From the IMG/VR virus record IMGVR_UViG_3300047319_000670, positions 1-37,131 of that record: 37,131 nucleotides of DNA. The stretch is one strand, 5' to 3'. Each line of letters begins with the position of its first letter. The first letter of the stretch is position 1. Shown in pieces: positions 15,794 to 22,531 of the stretch. The stretch comes from a virus. The notes under the pieces are model-generated. The model made no database searches. It was not told the DNA's origin and was given only the letters and a program-made list of their open reading frames with translations. Position numbers and translations under genes: made by a program.

Positions 15794-17797
15794 ATGTCCG
15801 CGCCGGCGCTGCTCGACGACTTCAACCGGGCTAACGAAAACCCGCTCACCACCTCCAACTACGGCGGGATGACCTCAGCGAGCCTGCTGAGGCTGATCAG
15901 CAACCAGTGCGCAGGCGTGTCAGCGGGGAACGTCCTGAACGACATGTCGTGGAACACCGTGTTCCCCGCGGACCAGATCGCCCAGGTGAAGGTGCCGGTA
16001 GTGGACACGCTAAGCGGCACGTATATCCGTCTGTACCTCAGGTCCAGTTCGCAGACCTCGGCGCCGAACGGCTACATGATGCAGTGGCAGAACGGCGTCC
16101 AGGGCTTGCAGATCTACCGGATGACGGCGGGCGCGTACACGCTGCTCGCGACGGCGTCCGGCGCGGTCGTTGCGAACAACGACGTGGTGATGTTCCAGGT
16201 CGACGGGTACGTGCTTACCGTCTACCAGAACACGGCGTCGGTGCTGAGCTATGACGCGAGCGGCGACGTCACGAAGTACAACAACAGCGGCTTCATCGGG
16301 CTGGGCGGCCTCGGGTCCGTATTCAGGTTCGACGACTTCACAGGAGGCCGACTCGGCTACATCGACGTGCCGTTCCTGCACGCGTCCGCCGTCCACGACC
16401 TGTTCAGCATCTTCGGTAGCGGCACAGGCACCGGCCCCGGGAACGGCGGCGAAACGGACCCGGTGGAGCTCGCCCCGACCGGAACCTCCGTCACGGCAAC
16501 GCTGTCCGCGAACCTCACAACAACAGGGTCGCTGCTCAGCCTGACCGGCGACAGCGGGCTCCCGGACACGTTCTGCGTCACCATCGACAGCGAAGTCATG
16601 TATGTCGCGAAGCTTACGGCCGGGTCGTACAGGATCCGCCGCCGCGGAACCGCTAACACCACGCCGGCAACCCACACGGCTGGTGCGAGCGTCACCTGGA
16701 ACGACACCTACGACATGGCGATCGGTGCGACCGACAACGCCGACGCGTCCTTCACCGCGAACATCCTCTCCACAGGGTCGTTCACGTATTACGGGTGGGC
16801 GATCGCCTACGACTCCAGCCAGGCATACCTCTCCGGGAGCCGCTACCCGACGCATGTCAGCTCCGTGCTGGGCGTGTTCCCTTCTGGCGGCACGACGAAC
16901 AAGCTCGACGCGGCACAGCCGAACAAAATCAGCGTCCCCGCCGCCGTCTCTGACAACTGCCCGGCCGCTTTGGCTGTACCGGCGCGGATCTCGGGGAACA
17001 TCGTCCCCGGCGACGTCGCGCTCGTGCGCTACCAGAACCCCGAAGCGTCCACGCTCACGCTCGGCTCGAGGGCGTGCTCCCTTCAAACCTGGTACGGCAT
17101 GAAACGAGTCAGCACACTCGACGTGGACGTCACGTTGACGAACACGGCGGGGACGATCGTGGACGGGACAGTCGAGGGAACATGGTTCCAACCTGTCACG
17201 ACAGGGATCGACCCGGCGACGGGCGGCGCGATCAGCAACGCCTATTACACGAGCGTCACCCTGCCGGGAGCGAACCGCACGTTCACGCACTCGGGCGGCA
17301 CACCGAACTACAGCGAGCACGGGTGGCCGATCTGCTGCCTGGCAGTTCGCAACGGAACCCGCCGCGTCCCATACTGGGCTTCGTACGACTGGCACAACTT
17401 CAGCTTCGTCTACTCAGGCTTCGCGACAGACGCGACCTACGCGCAGATGGTGATCAACCGCAACGGCATCACGAATCCCGACAGCCCCACCTACGCTTTG
17501 CCCGGAACCCAGGACATCTCAGGCCCGGACGCCTTGTGGGACGACAACACCTACTATTTCGGGGCGGCCTGGTATGTCGCGATCTTCAACGCGCCGTTCC
17601 TGCTATCCGGACCCACCATAGGTGGCGTCGGTGGAGAGGCAGGAACGTCAGGGCCTGTCGCGTCGGTGAGTTTCCCCGTCAGCGGCGGAGGAGGCACAGC
17701 CTCGTTCCCCGGCCCGATCGTCGAGGGAGGGTCGGGAGGCGGTATCAGCCCGCCGTCCGCTCAGAACGCACGCCGTTTCCAGGCAAGCATCTTCTGA
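15794..17797 (+). CDS. Tail fibre / receptor-binding protein with LamG-like N-terminus
   Basis: A 667-residue protein. Residues about 1-190 form a jelly-roll (LLDDFNRANENPL, LQIYRMTAGAYTLLATASGAVVANNDVVMFQVDGYVLTVYQN, FRFDDFTGGRLGYIDVPF), a common start of phage fibre proteins. A Gly/Thr linker follows, then a domain with FCVTIDSEVMYVAKLTAGSYRIRRRG, then a Trp/Tyr-rich C-terminal region and a Gly-rich tail ending RRFQASIF. It is the last structural gene before the endolysin, where host-recognition proteins usually lie. Confidence 0.8.
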   Translation: MSAPALLDDFNRANENPLTTSNYGGMTSASLLRLISNQCAGVSAGNVLNDMSWNTVFPADQIAQVKVPVVDTLSGTYIRLYLRSSSQTSAPNGYMMQWQNGVQGLQIYRMTAGAYTLLATASGAVVANNDVVMFQVDGYVLTVYQNTASVLSYDASGDVTKYNNSGFIGLGGLGSVFRFDDFTGGRLGYIDVPFLHASAVHDLFSIFGSGTGTGPGNGGETDPVELAPTGTSVTATLSANLTTTGSLLSLTGDSGLPDTFCVTIDSEVMYVAKLTAGSYRIRRRGTANTTPATHTAGASVTWNDTYDMAIGATDNADASFTANILSTGSFTYYGWAIAYDSSQAYLSGSRYPTHVSSVLGVFPSGGTTNKLDAAQPNKISVPAAVSDNCPAALAVPARISGNIVPGDVALVRYQNPEASTLTLGSRACSLQTWYGMKRVSTLDVDVTLTNTAGTIVDGTVEGTWFQPVTTGIDPATGGAISNAYYTSVTLPGANRTFTHSGGTPNYSEHGWPICCLAVRNGTRRVPYWASYDWHNFSFVYSGFATDATYAQMVINRNGITNPDSPTYALPGTQDISGPDALWDDNTYYFGAAWYVAIFNAPFLLSGPTIGGVGGEAGTSGPVASVSFPVSGGGGTASFPGPIVEGGSGGGISPPSAQNARRFQASIF

Positions 17798-17830
17798 GCA
17801 TCAACCGCCGCTGCCCGTAGAATCCGCGGG

Positions 17831-18337
17831 GTGACGTTCCGGGAGGATGCGCTCAGGCAGGCGATCACCTTCCGTGGCACCACGGAACAGCCCCCAGGCA
17901 GTAACAGGGGGCCGGAGATCGACAAGTGGAACCGGGACGCCGGCGCCCCGGCCGGGTCGTACTGGTGTTGTTCGTTCCAGCATGGCATGTTCAAGCTCGC
18001 CGGGTTCAACCTCCCCGGCGGCGCATCGGTCGGACAGCTGCTGTCCATCGCGACCACCAAGGGCTGGCGCGTGGACCGGCCGTTGCGCGGCGACCTGGTG
18101 TGTTTCGAGTTCGGAGAGGGCGCCTACGCCTACGACGACCACATCGGGATCGTGGAGCGGGTGTTGGCTTTGCGGTGGAACGGGAATGTATTCGCCGGGT
18201 GGATACGCACAATCGAGGGCAACACGTCCGCGCAAGCGAACCTGACGGATAGCCAGTCGAACGGTGGCGGCGTGTTCGGGAGGACAAGGTGGATTCGGTC
18301 ACCTATCGGCGCGCGGTTCGTGCGGGTGCCGGGATAG
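17831..18337 (+). CDS. CHAP-domain endolysin
   Basis: A 168-residue peptidoglycan hydrolase. The CHAP catalytic set is visible: Cys46 in YWCCSF, GDLVCFEF (about residue 88), His104 in YDDHIGIVE and Glu129/Asn131 in IEGNTS. It cleaves peptide cross-links or acts as an amidase at the end of infection. There is no signal peptide and no wall-binding domain, so it needs a holin for release; the genes that follow fit that role. The GTG start is preceded by a GCGGGG stretch. The 33 bases before it are non-coding. Confidence 0.88.
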   Translation: MTFREDALRQAITFRGTTEQPPGSNRGPEIDKWNRDAGAPAGSYWCCSFQHGMFKLAGFNLPGGASVGQLLSIATTKGWRVDRPLRGDLVCFEFGEGAYAYDDHIGIVERVLALRWNGNVFAGWIRTIEGNTSAQANLTDSQSNGGGVFGRTRWIRSPIGARFVRVPG

Positions 18338-18411
18338 AAGCACGCCAGCATCCGCGAACACCTAGCTTTGGAGAGCCATCACTACTTGCCGCAAACAAAG
18401 GTGGAACGCGG

Positions 18412-18672
18412 GTGACTCCTGCGCCGCAGAACGGAAACAACGTCACATGGCGAGAGCTCGAGCTTGCTTTGACGCCGATCAAGGACGGGCAGCGGGAGCT
18501 GCAGCAGTCCGTCGACGCGATCCGCACCACCCTGGCGGAGAACCGTGGCGCTGCGCTCGCCTCAAAGACGTTACTGGACTCTCGTAAATGGTGGATCGCT
18601 TTGGTCGCCGGGGTGTTGACGTCGGCGGCGTTCGCGGCGATCTTCACGCTCCTACTGCGGGGACATCCCTGA
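18412..18672 (+). CDS. XhlA-like holin candidate, coiled coil plus C-terminal membrane helix
   Basis: An 86-residue protein. GTG 18412 was chosen because AAAGGTGG lies just before it and the product then begins with a soluble coiled coil (WRELELALTPIKDGQRELQQSV) followed by one membrane segment (WWIALVAGVLTSAAFAAIFTLLL) and a short basic end. This layout matches haemolysin XhlA-type lysis proteins. The longer in-frame start at 18289 would overlap the endolysin. The stop overlaps nothing, but the next GTG lies two bases on. Confidence 0.72.
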   Translation: MTPAPQNGNNVTWRELELALTPIKDGQRELQQSVDAIRTTLAENRGAALASKTLLDSRKWWIALVAGVLTSAAFAAIFTLLLRGHP

Positions 18673-18674
18673 AA

Positions 18675-18932
18675 GTGACCGCGATCCTGGCTTCTCTGGC
18701 GCTCGCCGTGATTTTGCTTGCGGCCACGTCATCGTATTCCGCGTGGGTGTCCTCGAGCCAGCACCGAAACAGTTGCACTTCCCGCGGCGTGATCCTCGAC
18801 GCCTTCGACGACGTCCTGATCGCCGCGCAGGCCCAAACGGACGATGACCCGGCGAAGTCTGCTGCTGAGAAGATGGCGTCCGACAAGTTCGTCGCCTCGT
18901 CGATCGTGCGTTTGAACCGGGCGCGCTGCTGA
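18675..18932 (+). CDS. Small membrane protein with outer soluble domain
   Basis: An 85-residue protein with GTG 18675 just after the previous stop. One N-terminal membrane anchor (VTAILASLALAVILLAATSSYSAWV) is followed by a 55-residue polar helical domain with two Cys (HRNSC and the C-terminal RARC) that could form a disulfide. This resembles phage lysis-cassette accessory proteins, but no family is certain. Its TGA overlaps the ATG of the next small ORF. Confidence 0.65.
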   Translation: MTAILASLALAVILLAATSSYSAWVSSSQHRNSCTSRGVILDAFDDVLIAAQAQTDDDPAKSAAEKMASDKFVASSIVRLNRARC

Positions 18933-19006
18933 TGAGTCTGTTGCAGATCACCCTGGTGATCGCTGCGGTGTGCGGTGTCATCTGGATCGTCAGGAACCTC
19001 AGGTGA
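18932..19006 (+). CDS. Tiny 24-residue membrane peptide
   Basis: An ATGA-overlapping ORF of 24 residues made almost wholly of one membrane helix (SLLQITLVIAAVCGVIWIV) ending in RNLR. It is flanked on both sides by 4-base overlaps with membrane protein genes, which supports that it is translated. It could be a pinholin-like or regulatory lysis peptide; function is inferred only from size, topology and place. Confidence 0.5.
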   Translation: MSLLQITLVIAAVCGVIWIVRNLR

Positions 19007-19182
19007 ACTGGACCGACCTGATCAACGAAGGCTCCCTGCTGATCGCACTGATCGTCACGGTGGTCGCTTTGACGATCATCGTTGTTGTGTCGGGGGCTGA
19101 CAGCCTCGCCGCGACCGGGCTCCGCGACCTGGGGCTGATCCTGGGCGGTGCGTTGGCGGGCGCGAAAATGCCTAAGGCGTAG
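19003..19182 (+). CDS. Small holin-like membrane protein
   Basis: A 59-residue protein with GTG 19003 overlapping the previous stop (GTGA). It has a short soluble start (NWTDLINEGS), a long membrane helix (LLIALIVTVVALTIIVVVSG), and a weaker second hydrophobic segment (LGLILGGALAGAKM) with a Lys end. It is the last gene before the strong hairpin at 19183. A holin or antiholin role is likely from context but not proven by family recognition. Confidence 0.62.
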   Translation: MNWTDLINEGSLLIALIVTVVALTIIVVVSGADSLAATGLRDLGLILGGALAGAKMPKA

Positions 19183-19220
19183 CGAAGCCCCCGGCTCCAG
19201 CGAGAGCTCCGGGGGCTTCG
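19183..19220 (+). terminator. Shared bidirectional terminator between convergent operons
   Basis: Bases 19183-19194 pair perfectly with 19209-19220 (12 bp, GC-rich core CCCCCGG, 14-nt loop) right after the last lysis gene stop. The minus-strand gene at 19271-19636 ends on the other side, so the hairpin can stop transcription from both directions. No clear T-tract follows. Confidence 0.75.
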
Positions 19221-19270
19221 TCTGCCGTCAGCAGGAGGAGCACAACACTCCCAACCCGCCCGATGCTACC

Positions 19271-19636
19271 TCATGCGTAGGCGTGACACCTCCGGTAGTC
19301 GGCTGCCCATTGGCCCCAGAGCCAGCGGGTCGACATGCCCGAGGCGCGATAGCCCCGTTCGGCTGCCCACTCCTGCTCAACCTGCGAGCTGTCCGAGGCG
19401 TAGTAGGCGGTCCCGTAGCCCCACCCTGGATGCATCTGTAGCCCTCCGTAATGGCCGTTACGGCCGGAGTCGCGGTCGCTCCAGCGGCCTTCGCCGGCGT
19501 GGATGCAGAGCCATAGCTGATGGTGCGGCGGGAAGTCGCCGCGGCCATGCTGGCGGTAGCCGTCGGAGCCTCTGGCGGCTGCTGCGGCTATTGCGAGAAC
19601 GTAGAGCGTGAACAATGTGAGTGCGACACGTTTCAG
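19271..19636 (-). CDS. Secreted lysozyme/Rpf-like transglycosylase
   Basis: A predicted secreted muralytic protein of about 121 residues. The core WLCIHAGEGRW (Glu49) and HYGGLQMHPGWGYG matches the resuscitation-promoting-factor / transglycosylase-like fold, where the Glu is catalytic; ASDSSQVEQEWAAERGYRASG and WLWGQW follow as in that family. The annotated TTG at 19615 gives a start without basic residues; a CTG at 19636, eight bases after AAGGGG, adds LKRVALT and yields a textbook signal peptide (KR, then FTLYVLAIAAAAA). CTG starts are rare, so the start is uncertain. It lies last in the repressor transcript, away from the late lysis genes. The 19221-19270 gap is non-coding. Confidence 0.78.
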   Translation of the reverse strand: MKRVALTLFTLYVLAIAAAAARGSDGYRQHGRGDFPPHHQLWLCIHAGEGRWSDRDSGRNGHYGGLQMHPGWGYGTAYYASDSSQVEQEWAAERGYRASGMSTRWLWGQWAADYRRCHAYA

Positions 19637-19660
19637 GACACCGACCCCTTCTTTCGCTGT

Positions 19661-19678
19661 GGCAAGCTTCGGCTTGCC
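19661..19678 (-). other. 7-bp hairpin upstream of lysozyme-like gene
   Basis: GGCAAGC and GCTTGCC pair around a TTCG loop (CGAA on the transcribed strand), about 15 bases before the ribosome site of the lysozyme-like gene in a 97-base gap after the HNH gene. It may modulate translation or mRNA stability; it lacks a T-tract. Confidence 0.4.
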
Positions 19679-19733
19679 CTGGGCGCCCCGGCCGAATGGC
19701 GCGGGGATGCAGGTTTTCGTTGTGCCCGGGAGT

Positions 19734-20066
19734 TTAGAGCAGCGGCTGGCGGATTACAACCGGCACCAACGCCGGATCGTCCGCGGAGCGAACGAGGAGT
19801 CCCTCCGACCTGGCCCACGCGGGGTGGCCGTGGATCTCGCTGTGGCATCGTGCGCAGACCGCGATCAGGTTCACCACGCGGTGGTCACCGTGGCCGCGAG
19901 GCTTCCGGTGATGAACGCCGTGCGCTTGGCCGAGGCACTCGTCCAACCGGACTTCGCACCAGCCGCCGGATCGCAGCAGAACTTCCCGCCGCGACCGGGT
20001 GAGTTCCCTGGCCTCCCTGGCGGGTTTCCGGATCCAGGCAGTGCGTCTCATGGGGGAACGTCTCAT
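19734..20066 (-). CDS. HNH endonuclease-like protein
   Basis: A 110-residue basic protein with a full HNH site: a first zinc pair C37 and C44, HH at 52-53 in GVHHRKPRGHGDH, N66 in VVNLIAVC, then C71-x2-C74-H75 and H79 in CARCHSEIHGHP. It should nick or cut DNA, possibly in recombination or as a homing enzyme; in phages such proteins also aid packaging, but this one lies in the repressor transcript, far from the terminase. The N-terminus is very Arg-rich (MRRSPMRRTAWIRKPARE). It starts 26 bases after the LexA-like gene. Confidence 0.85.
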   Translation of the reverse strand: MRRSPMRRTAWIRKPAREARELTRSRREVLLRSGGWCEVRLDECLGQAHGVHHRKPRGHGDHRVVNLIAVCARCHSEIHGHPAWARSEGLLVRSADDPALVPVVIRQPLL

Positions 20067-20092
20067 AGGGCGTTAGGAGCGCTTAGGAGGCG

Positions 20093-20326
20093 TTACAGGA
20101 CTCTCAATGTGCGTGCCTGATGGGGGTTCCAGTCGATGTATCCCTTGATGCGCAGATAGGAGAGGCTCTGGTGGACGGTTGATCTGGATCGGAGGCCGAG
20201 GCGGACGCGGAGCTGTTCAACGGAGGGCCGATAGCCCAGCTCTCCGGTGAGTTCGAGGATCGCGCGCAGCGTCTTTGCCTGATCGGGGGTGGCGGGGTCG
20301 CCGGCCTGGGGTTTCGGGAGCGGCAC
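20093..20326 (-). CDS. Mini-LexA: LexA-type winged-helix repressor without protease domain
   Basis: A 77-residue protein that is only the DNA-binding domain of LexA: TPDQAKTLRAILELTGELGYRPSVEQLRVRLGLRSRSTVHQSLSYLRIKGYIDWNP follows the LexA consensus almost position by position (Pro-Ser before the recognition segment, SRSTVHQSL recognition helix, GYI wing). The S24 autoprotease domain is missing, so RecA-driven self-cleavage cannot occur. Its promoter contains a CGAAC-N4-GTTCG box, the SOS operator of Actinobacteria and Firmicutes, between the -35 and -10 elements, so self-repression or control by host LexA is expected. The GTG start lies six bases after the -10 element. Confidence 0.85.
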   Translation of the reverse strand: MPLPKPQAGDPATPDQAKTLRAILELTGELGYRPSVEQLRVRLGLRSRSTVHQSLSYLRIKGYIDWNPHQARTLRVL

Positions 20327-20332
20327 CCCGGC

Positions 20333-20360
20333 AACATAGCGAACGTTCGTTCGCCGTCAA
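20333..20360 (-). promoter_or_regulatory. Leaderless promoter of mini-LexA with embedded SOS box
   Basis: On the minus strand TTGACG (20355-20360) is followed by a 16-bp spacer and TATGTT (20333-20338), then six bases and the GTG start. The spacer is filled by the 14-bp box CGAACGAACGTTCG (20340-20353), a perfect CGAAC-N4-GTTCG. Binding there would block RNA polymerase. The distance from -10 to start implies an mRNA with almost no 5' leader. Confidence 0.78.
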
Positions 20361-20364
20361 GCCC

Positions 20365-20404
20365 GAAAAGAAAGCGGCCCCGGCACGGAGTGCTCGGGAC
20401 CGCT
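20365..20404 (-). terminator. Rho-independent terminator upstream of mini-LexA promoter
   Basis: On the minus strand AGCGGTCCCG (from 20404) pairs with CGGGGCCGCT (ending 20373) through ten base pairs including one T-G, extended by a GCAC/GTGC stem past one bulge, and is followed by TTCTTTTC. It would stop leftward transcripts starting between here and 20460, or coming from the recombinase operon, before the mini-LexA promoter. Confidence 0.7.
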
Positions 20405-20445
20405 AGAGTCGCCACCGTCGAAGTCGCGATAGGGACGAGTCTACA

Positions 20446-20459
20446 CGAACGGATGTTCG
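20446..20459. promoter_or_regulatory. Second SOS-type box
   Basis: CGAACGGATGTTCG is a second perfect CGAAC-N4-GTTCG box. A minus-strand TAGACT (20438-20443) lies just beyond it at -10-like distance, though the -35 region (GGTATG) is poor. If active, the transcript would end at the hairpin at 20373-20404, about 65 bases on, with no gene in it. Confidence 0.6.
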
Positions 20460-20460
20460 C

Positions 20461-20804
20461 CATACCGACCTCGTGTAGCCCTCTACGAAGCCCACGCTAA
20501 ATGGCCGTCAGAGGGTCCTCGAACACCCAACCCCGAAACAGACCTAGAGAAACCCGTCGTGGCCGCGAGGCCAGGAGCGGAGAGCAAGTATTGCGCGGCT
20601 AAGGGCGACCGGCCAAGGGGGCGCGCTCTCCGACCAACTGCCGATCCGTGAAACCGAACCGCAGACCTCCCGCCTGTACGGGGGAGGAACGCCCTACCTC
20701 CCCGCTCCCCGCCCCGCAGCAGGAAAAGCAACAGCCACGCGAAGCGTGGCCATTAGTTGTTGCTCTTCCAGTTCTTAACTTGATCGGAAGGTTCTTACAG
20801 ACAG
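20461..20804. other. Gene-free region between the two minus-strand units
   Basis: These 344 bases hold no convincing gene; ORFs on either strand are short, Arg/Pro-rich and unlike proteins. Visible structure: CCCTCT near 20470 with AGAGGG near 20510; GGAGAGC (20579-20585) pairing with GCTCTCC (20625-20631) around a GC-rich loop; a CCTCCCG/CGGGGGAGG hairpin near 20668-20692; and the hairpin at 20734-20750. It could hold a replication origin or a structured RNA; no iterons or tRNA were found. Confidence 0.5.
20734..20750 (-). terminator. Terminator of the recombinase operon
   Basis: GCCACGC pairs with GCGTGGC around a 3-base loop. On the minus strand it is followed by TGTTGCTTTTCC. It lies about 55 bases past the stop of the last minus-strand gene at 20805. 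Outer GCAACA/TGTTGC flanks can lengthen the stem. Confidence 0.6.
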
Positions 20805-21014
20805 TCAGATGCGCTCCCGCTCGAGCTCACCAAGAGGCCCGTACCACTCGGCCGTCAAAGCACGCACAGCCGGCGAGTCATGCCTCGAGAACTTCCACAG
20901 CGGCCCCGGCAGGATCCCGCCGCAGTCGGGGCACAGGAACAGGGACGGGTTCTGCTCGATGTCCGCCACGCTCGTCGCGTACCGGGGTGCGCGCAATCCG
21001 CCGTGGCAGCTCAT
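20805..21014 (-). CDS. Small protein with CxxC, unknown
   Basis: A 69-residue protein whose ATG overlaps the stop of the recombinase gene. It has LCPDCGGILPGPLWKF (one CxxC near residue 28) and an N-terminal MSCHGG whose Cys and His might complete a zinc site. A charged C-terminus follows (LGELERERI). No family is recognised; being last in the ERF operon suggests a role in recombination or replication. Confidence 0.7.
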   Translation of the reverse strand: MSCHGGLRAPRYATSVADIEQNPSLFLCPDCGGILPGPLWKFSRHDSPAVRALTAEWYGPLGELERERI

Positions 21015-21661
21015 GGCGCTTCCACGAGTACCTGGAACGCCTCAGCGAACGCAGCAGTCACAAGCTCCGGGTCAGACCCGACATGCGGGAACAGCCCCTC
21101 GTCCTTCGCCCGTAAAGCGGCCAACGCCTGCCCGAGTTTCGCCATCGTTGACGAGTCCTTCCCGCCGCTCGCTTCGGTTGCTGCTTTCGCCCAGCCTGCC
21201 GCGTTCTCGACGCCGAGGGAAGCCATCTCTGCTTCCCACGCAGCGAACGAGCCTGAAGCCTTCTCTTGGGGCTTCTGTTTCGCTACGGCCTCCGTAGCCC
21301 GCTCGCCGTCGTCGTCCTTCTCCGCCGAGATCCCCAACGCAGCCGCCAGCGCATACCGCCTGGCGTAGGTTAGGGCTGATCCTTGCCCTTGGGGGTCGTT
21401 CTTCGGCAGCACTAGCGGCATCGTCGAGTCGATGCTGTCCCCGGACTCATGCAGCAGCCACGTCGTTAGAGCCGGCGCCCCATCAAGCGAAGAGGGCATC
21501 TGCACCAACGTCACGGCATGTCTGTTCAGCACCGGCAGGATTACCGCAAGCAGATGATCGAGCGAAACGAACTTTGACTTGAAATGCGGGTTCTCGGCAT
21601 CCGGCTTCACCGGCGGCATTTCCCGCTGGATCGCCAGGAGCGCCTTCGCGATCTCACTCAT
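21011..21661 (-). CDS. ERF-family single-strand annealing recombinase
   Basis: A 216-residue protein. The ERF pattern is clear: MSEIAKALLAIQREMPPVKPDAENPHFKSKFVSLDHLLAVILPVLNRHAVTLVQMP, then TWLLHESGDSIDSTMPLVLPKNDPQGQGSALTYARRYALAAALGI and an acidic KDDDGE end of the core. ERF proteins anneal complementary single strands, for genome circularisation or recombination-dependent replication. ATG 21661 fits the family start; an upstream in-frame start at 21703 would add unrelated residues inside the previous gene. The Ala-rich C-terminal third is a linker plus helical end typical of the family. No exonuclease or SSB gene was found beside it. Confidence 0.92.
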   Translation of the reverse strand: MSEIAKALLAIQREMPPVKPDAENPHFKSKFVSLDHLLAVILPVLNRHAVTLVQMPSSLDGAPALTTWLLHESGDSIDSTMPLVLPKNDPQGQGSALTYARRYALAAALGISAEKDDDGERATEAVAKQKPQEKASGSFAAWEAEMASLGVENAAGWAKAATEASGGKDSSTMAKLGQALAALRAKDEGLFPHVGSDPELVTAAFAEAFQVLVEAP

Positions 21662-21863
21662 GGCCCGGTGCCCGGTCCCCCGCCGGAAGGCCACGCGCCT
21701 CATACTCCTCCAACAGCGCGTCTAGCCATTCTCGGGTGGGGGTGCGGTCGTGGATCTCGAACAGCAGCTCCTCATCCGTCAGAAGCCGCGCCACCCTCTG
21801 GTAGTCAGGCGGCCTGGACGGCAAACGTCCGTGGACGGGGTAGGTGCGTGTGAACTCGCCCAT
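21654..21863 (-). CDS. Small acidic protein, unknown
   Basis: A 69-residue protein in the minus-strand recombinase operon. ATG 21863 overlaps the upstream stop (TGATG), and its own stop lies inside the start of the ERF gene. It has a helical acidic middle (LLTDEELLFEIHDRTPTREWLDALLEEYEARG) and no Cys or membrane segment. No family recognised. Confidence 0.7.
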   Translation of the reverse strand: MGEFTRTYPVHGRLPSRPPDYQRVARLLTDEELLFEIHDRTPTREWLDALLEEYEARGLPAGDRAPGHE

Positions 21864-22207
21864 CACGCCCCACGCCGTTCACGGGCCGTCCAGAGATGCA
21901 CCACATCGGCGTCCTCAGCCCACAGGCTGTCGACCGTCTTCTCCGACACCAGCGGCGCCGTGCGAACCACCGAGCCCAGATCCCTTCCGCTCATCGTCGA
22001 GCTCCACCGGAGGATCCGCATCCGGTTCCGGTGCCGCCGCAGCTTCTGGGACTCCGCACGGCACAACACCACACAACCCACGCCGCCGGCCAGGTAGACG
22101 ACTCCTACGCGCCAACCGTACCCCCACCACGCGACCGGGCACACCACGAAACACACCAGGGCTGCCGCAGCGGCAGCCCTGGGAACCCACCACAAGTTCT
22201 TGAACAT
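21863..22207 (-). CDS. Membrane protein with two N-terminal helices
   Basis: A 114-residue protein. ATG 22207 is preceded by GGGAGGAG nine bases before. Two membrane helices are visible: VPRAAAAAALVCFVVCPVAWW and WRVGVVYLAGGVGCVVLC, then a basic cytoplasmic tail (RRHRNRMRILRWSS) and a C-terminal helix. No family recognised. A membrane protein in an early recombination operon could act in exclusion or in anchoring replication, but that is only inference. Confidence 0.72.
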   Translation of the reverse strand: MFKNLWWVPRAAAAAALVCFVVCPVAWWGYGWRVGVVYLAGGVGCVVLCRAESQKLRRHRNRMRILRWSSTMSGRDLGSVVRTAPLVSEKTVDSLWAEDADVVHLWTARERRGA

Positions 22208-22212
22208 GCCTC

Positions 22213-22389
22213 TCAACTCCTCCCGAACCTGTCGGTTCGATTGTCCTGCTGACGGTAAAACTCCTGCCTCTCCAGCTCCTCAACCGTTCTCGGATCAGCA
22301 ACGACGTCGACGGGCCTGTCGCCGCCCCAACGCCGCGGCGTCCAAGCATCCCGTGCCGCCTCGAGCTGGTAATCCTCAGGGCTGAGCAT
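22213..22389 (-). CDS. Small 58-residue protein, unknown
   Basis: An ORF of 58 residues starting MLSPEDYQLEAARDAW and ending DNRTDRFGRS, rich in charged residues and Trp/Tyr. The ATG overlaps the 3' end of the ribbon-helix-helix gene by 14 bases, and its TGA lies just before the ribosome site of the membrane protein gene, so it fits the compact operon. It has no recognised family. Confidence 0.6.
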   Translation of the reverse strand: MLSPEDYQLEAARDAWTPRRWGGDRPVDVVADPRTVEELERQEFYRQQDNRTDRFGRS

Positions 22390-22525
22390 GGCCGTTCTTC
22401 TCGGCCTGCTCGAGGTATAGCAGCAGCCCGAACTGCAGGATCTGCGACTTCGACCGCTTCTCCTGTTTCGCCACCGCTGCCAGCCTCACGGCCTCTTCTT
22501 CGGTTATCCACGCGCTGATCTTCAT
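22376..22525 (-). CDS. Ribbon-helix-helix (Arc/CopG-like) DNA-binding protein
   Basis: A 49-residue protein: MKISAWITEEEAVRLAAVAKQ is the beta strand and first helix, and KRSKSQILQFGLLLYLEQA the second helix with the usual Ser-x-Ile start, giving the ribbon-helix-helix fold that binds DNA as a dimer. It is first in the minus-strand recombinase operon and is made from a leaderless promoter that overlaps the promoter of the rightward early operon. It probably represses one or both, through the inverted repeat at 22543-22557. Confidence 0.78.
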   Translation of the reverse strand: MKISAWITEEEAVRLAAVAKQEKRSKSQILQFGLLLYLEQAEKNGHAQP

Positions 22526-22531
22526 ACCCGG

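Noticed and set aside
16010-17395. Long minus-strand ORF (461 codons) opposite the tail fibre gene
   Set aside because: Its product is Arg/Val/Gly-rich low-complexity text with no family pattern, and the plus strand carries a clear fibre protein. High-GC genes often leave long open antisense frames.
20461-20804. tRNA or CRISPR array in the gene-free region
   Set aside because: No cloverleaf with a TTCGA-type loop could be folded, and there are no regularly spaced direct repeats.
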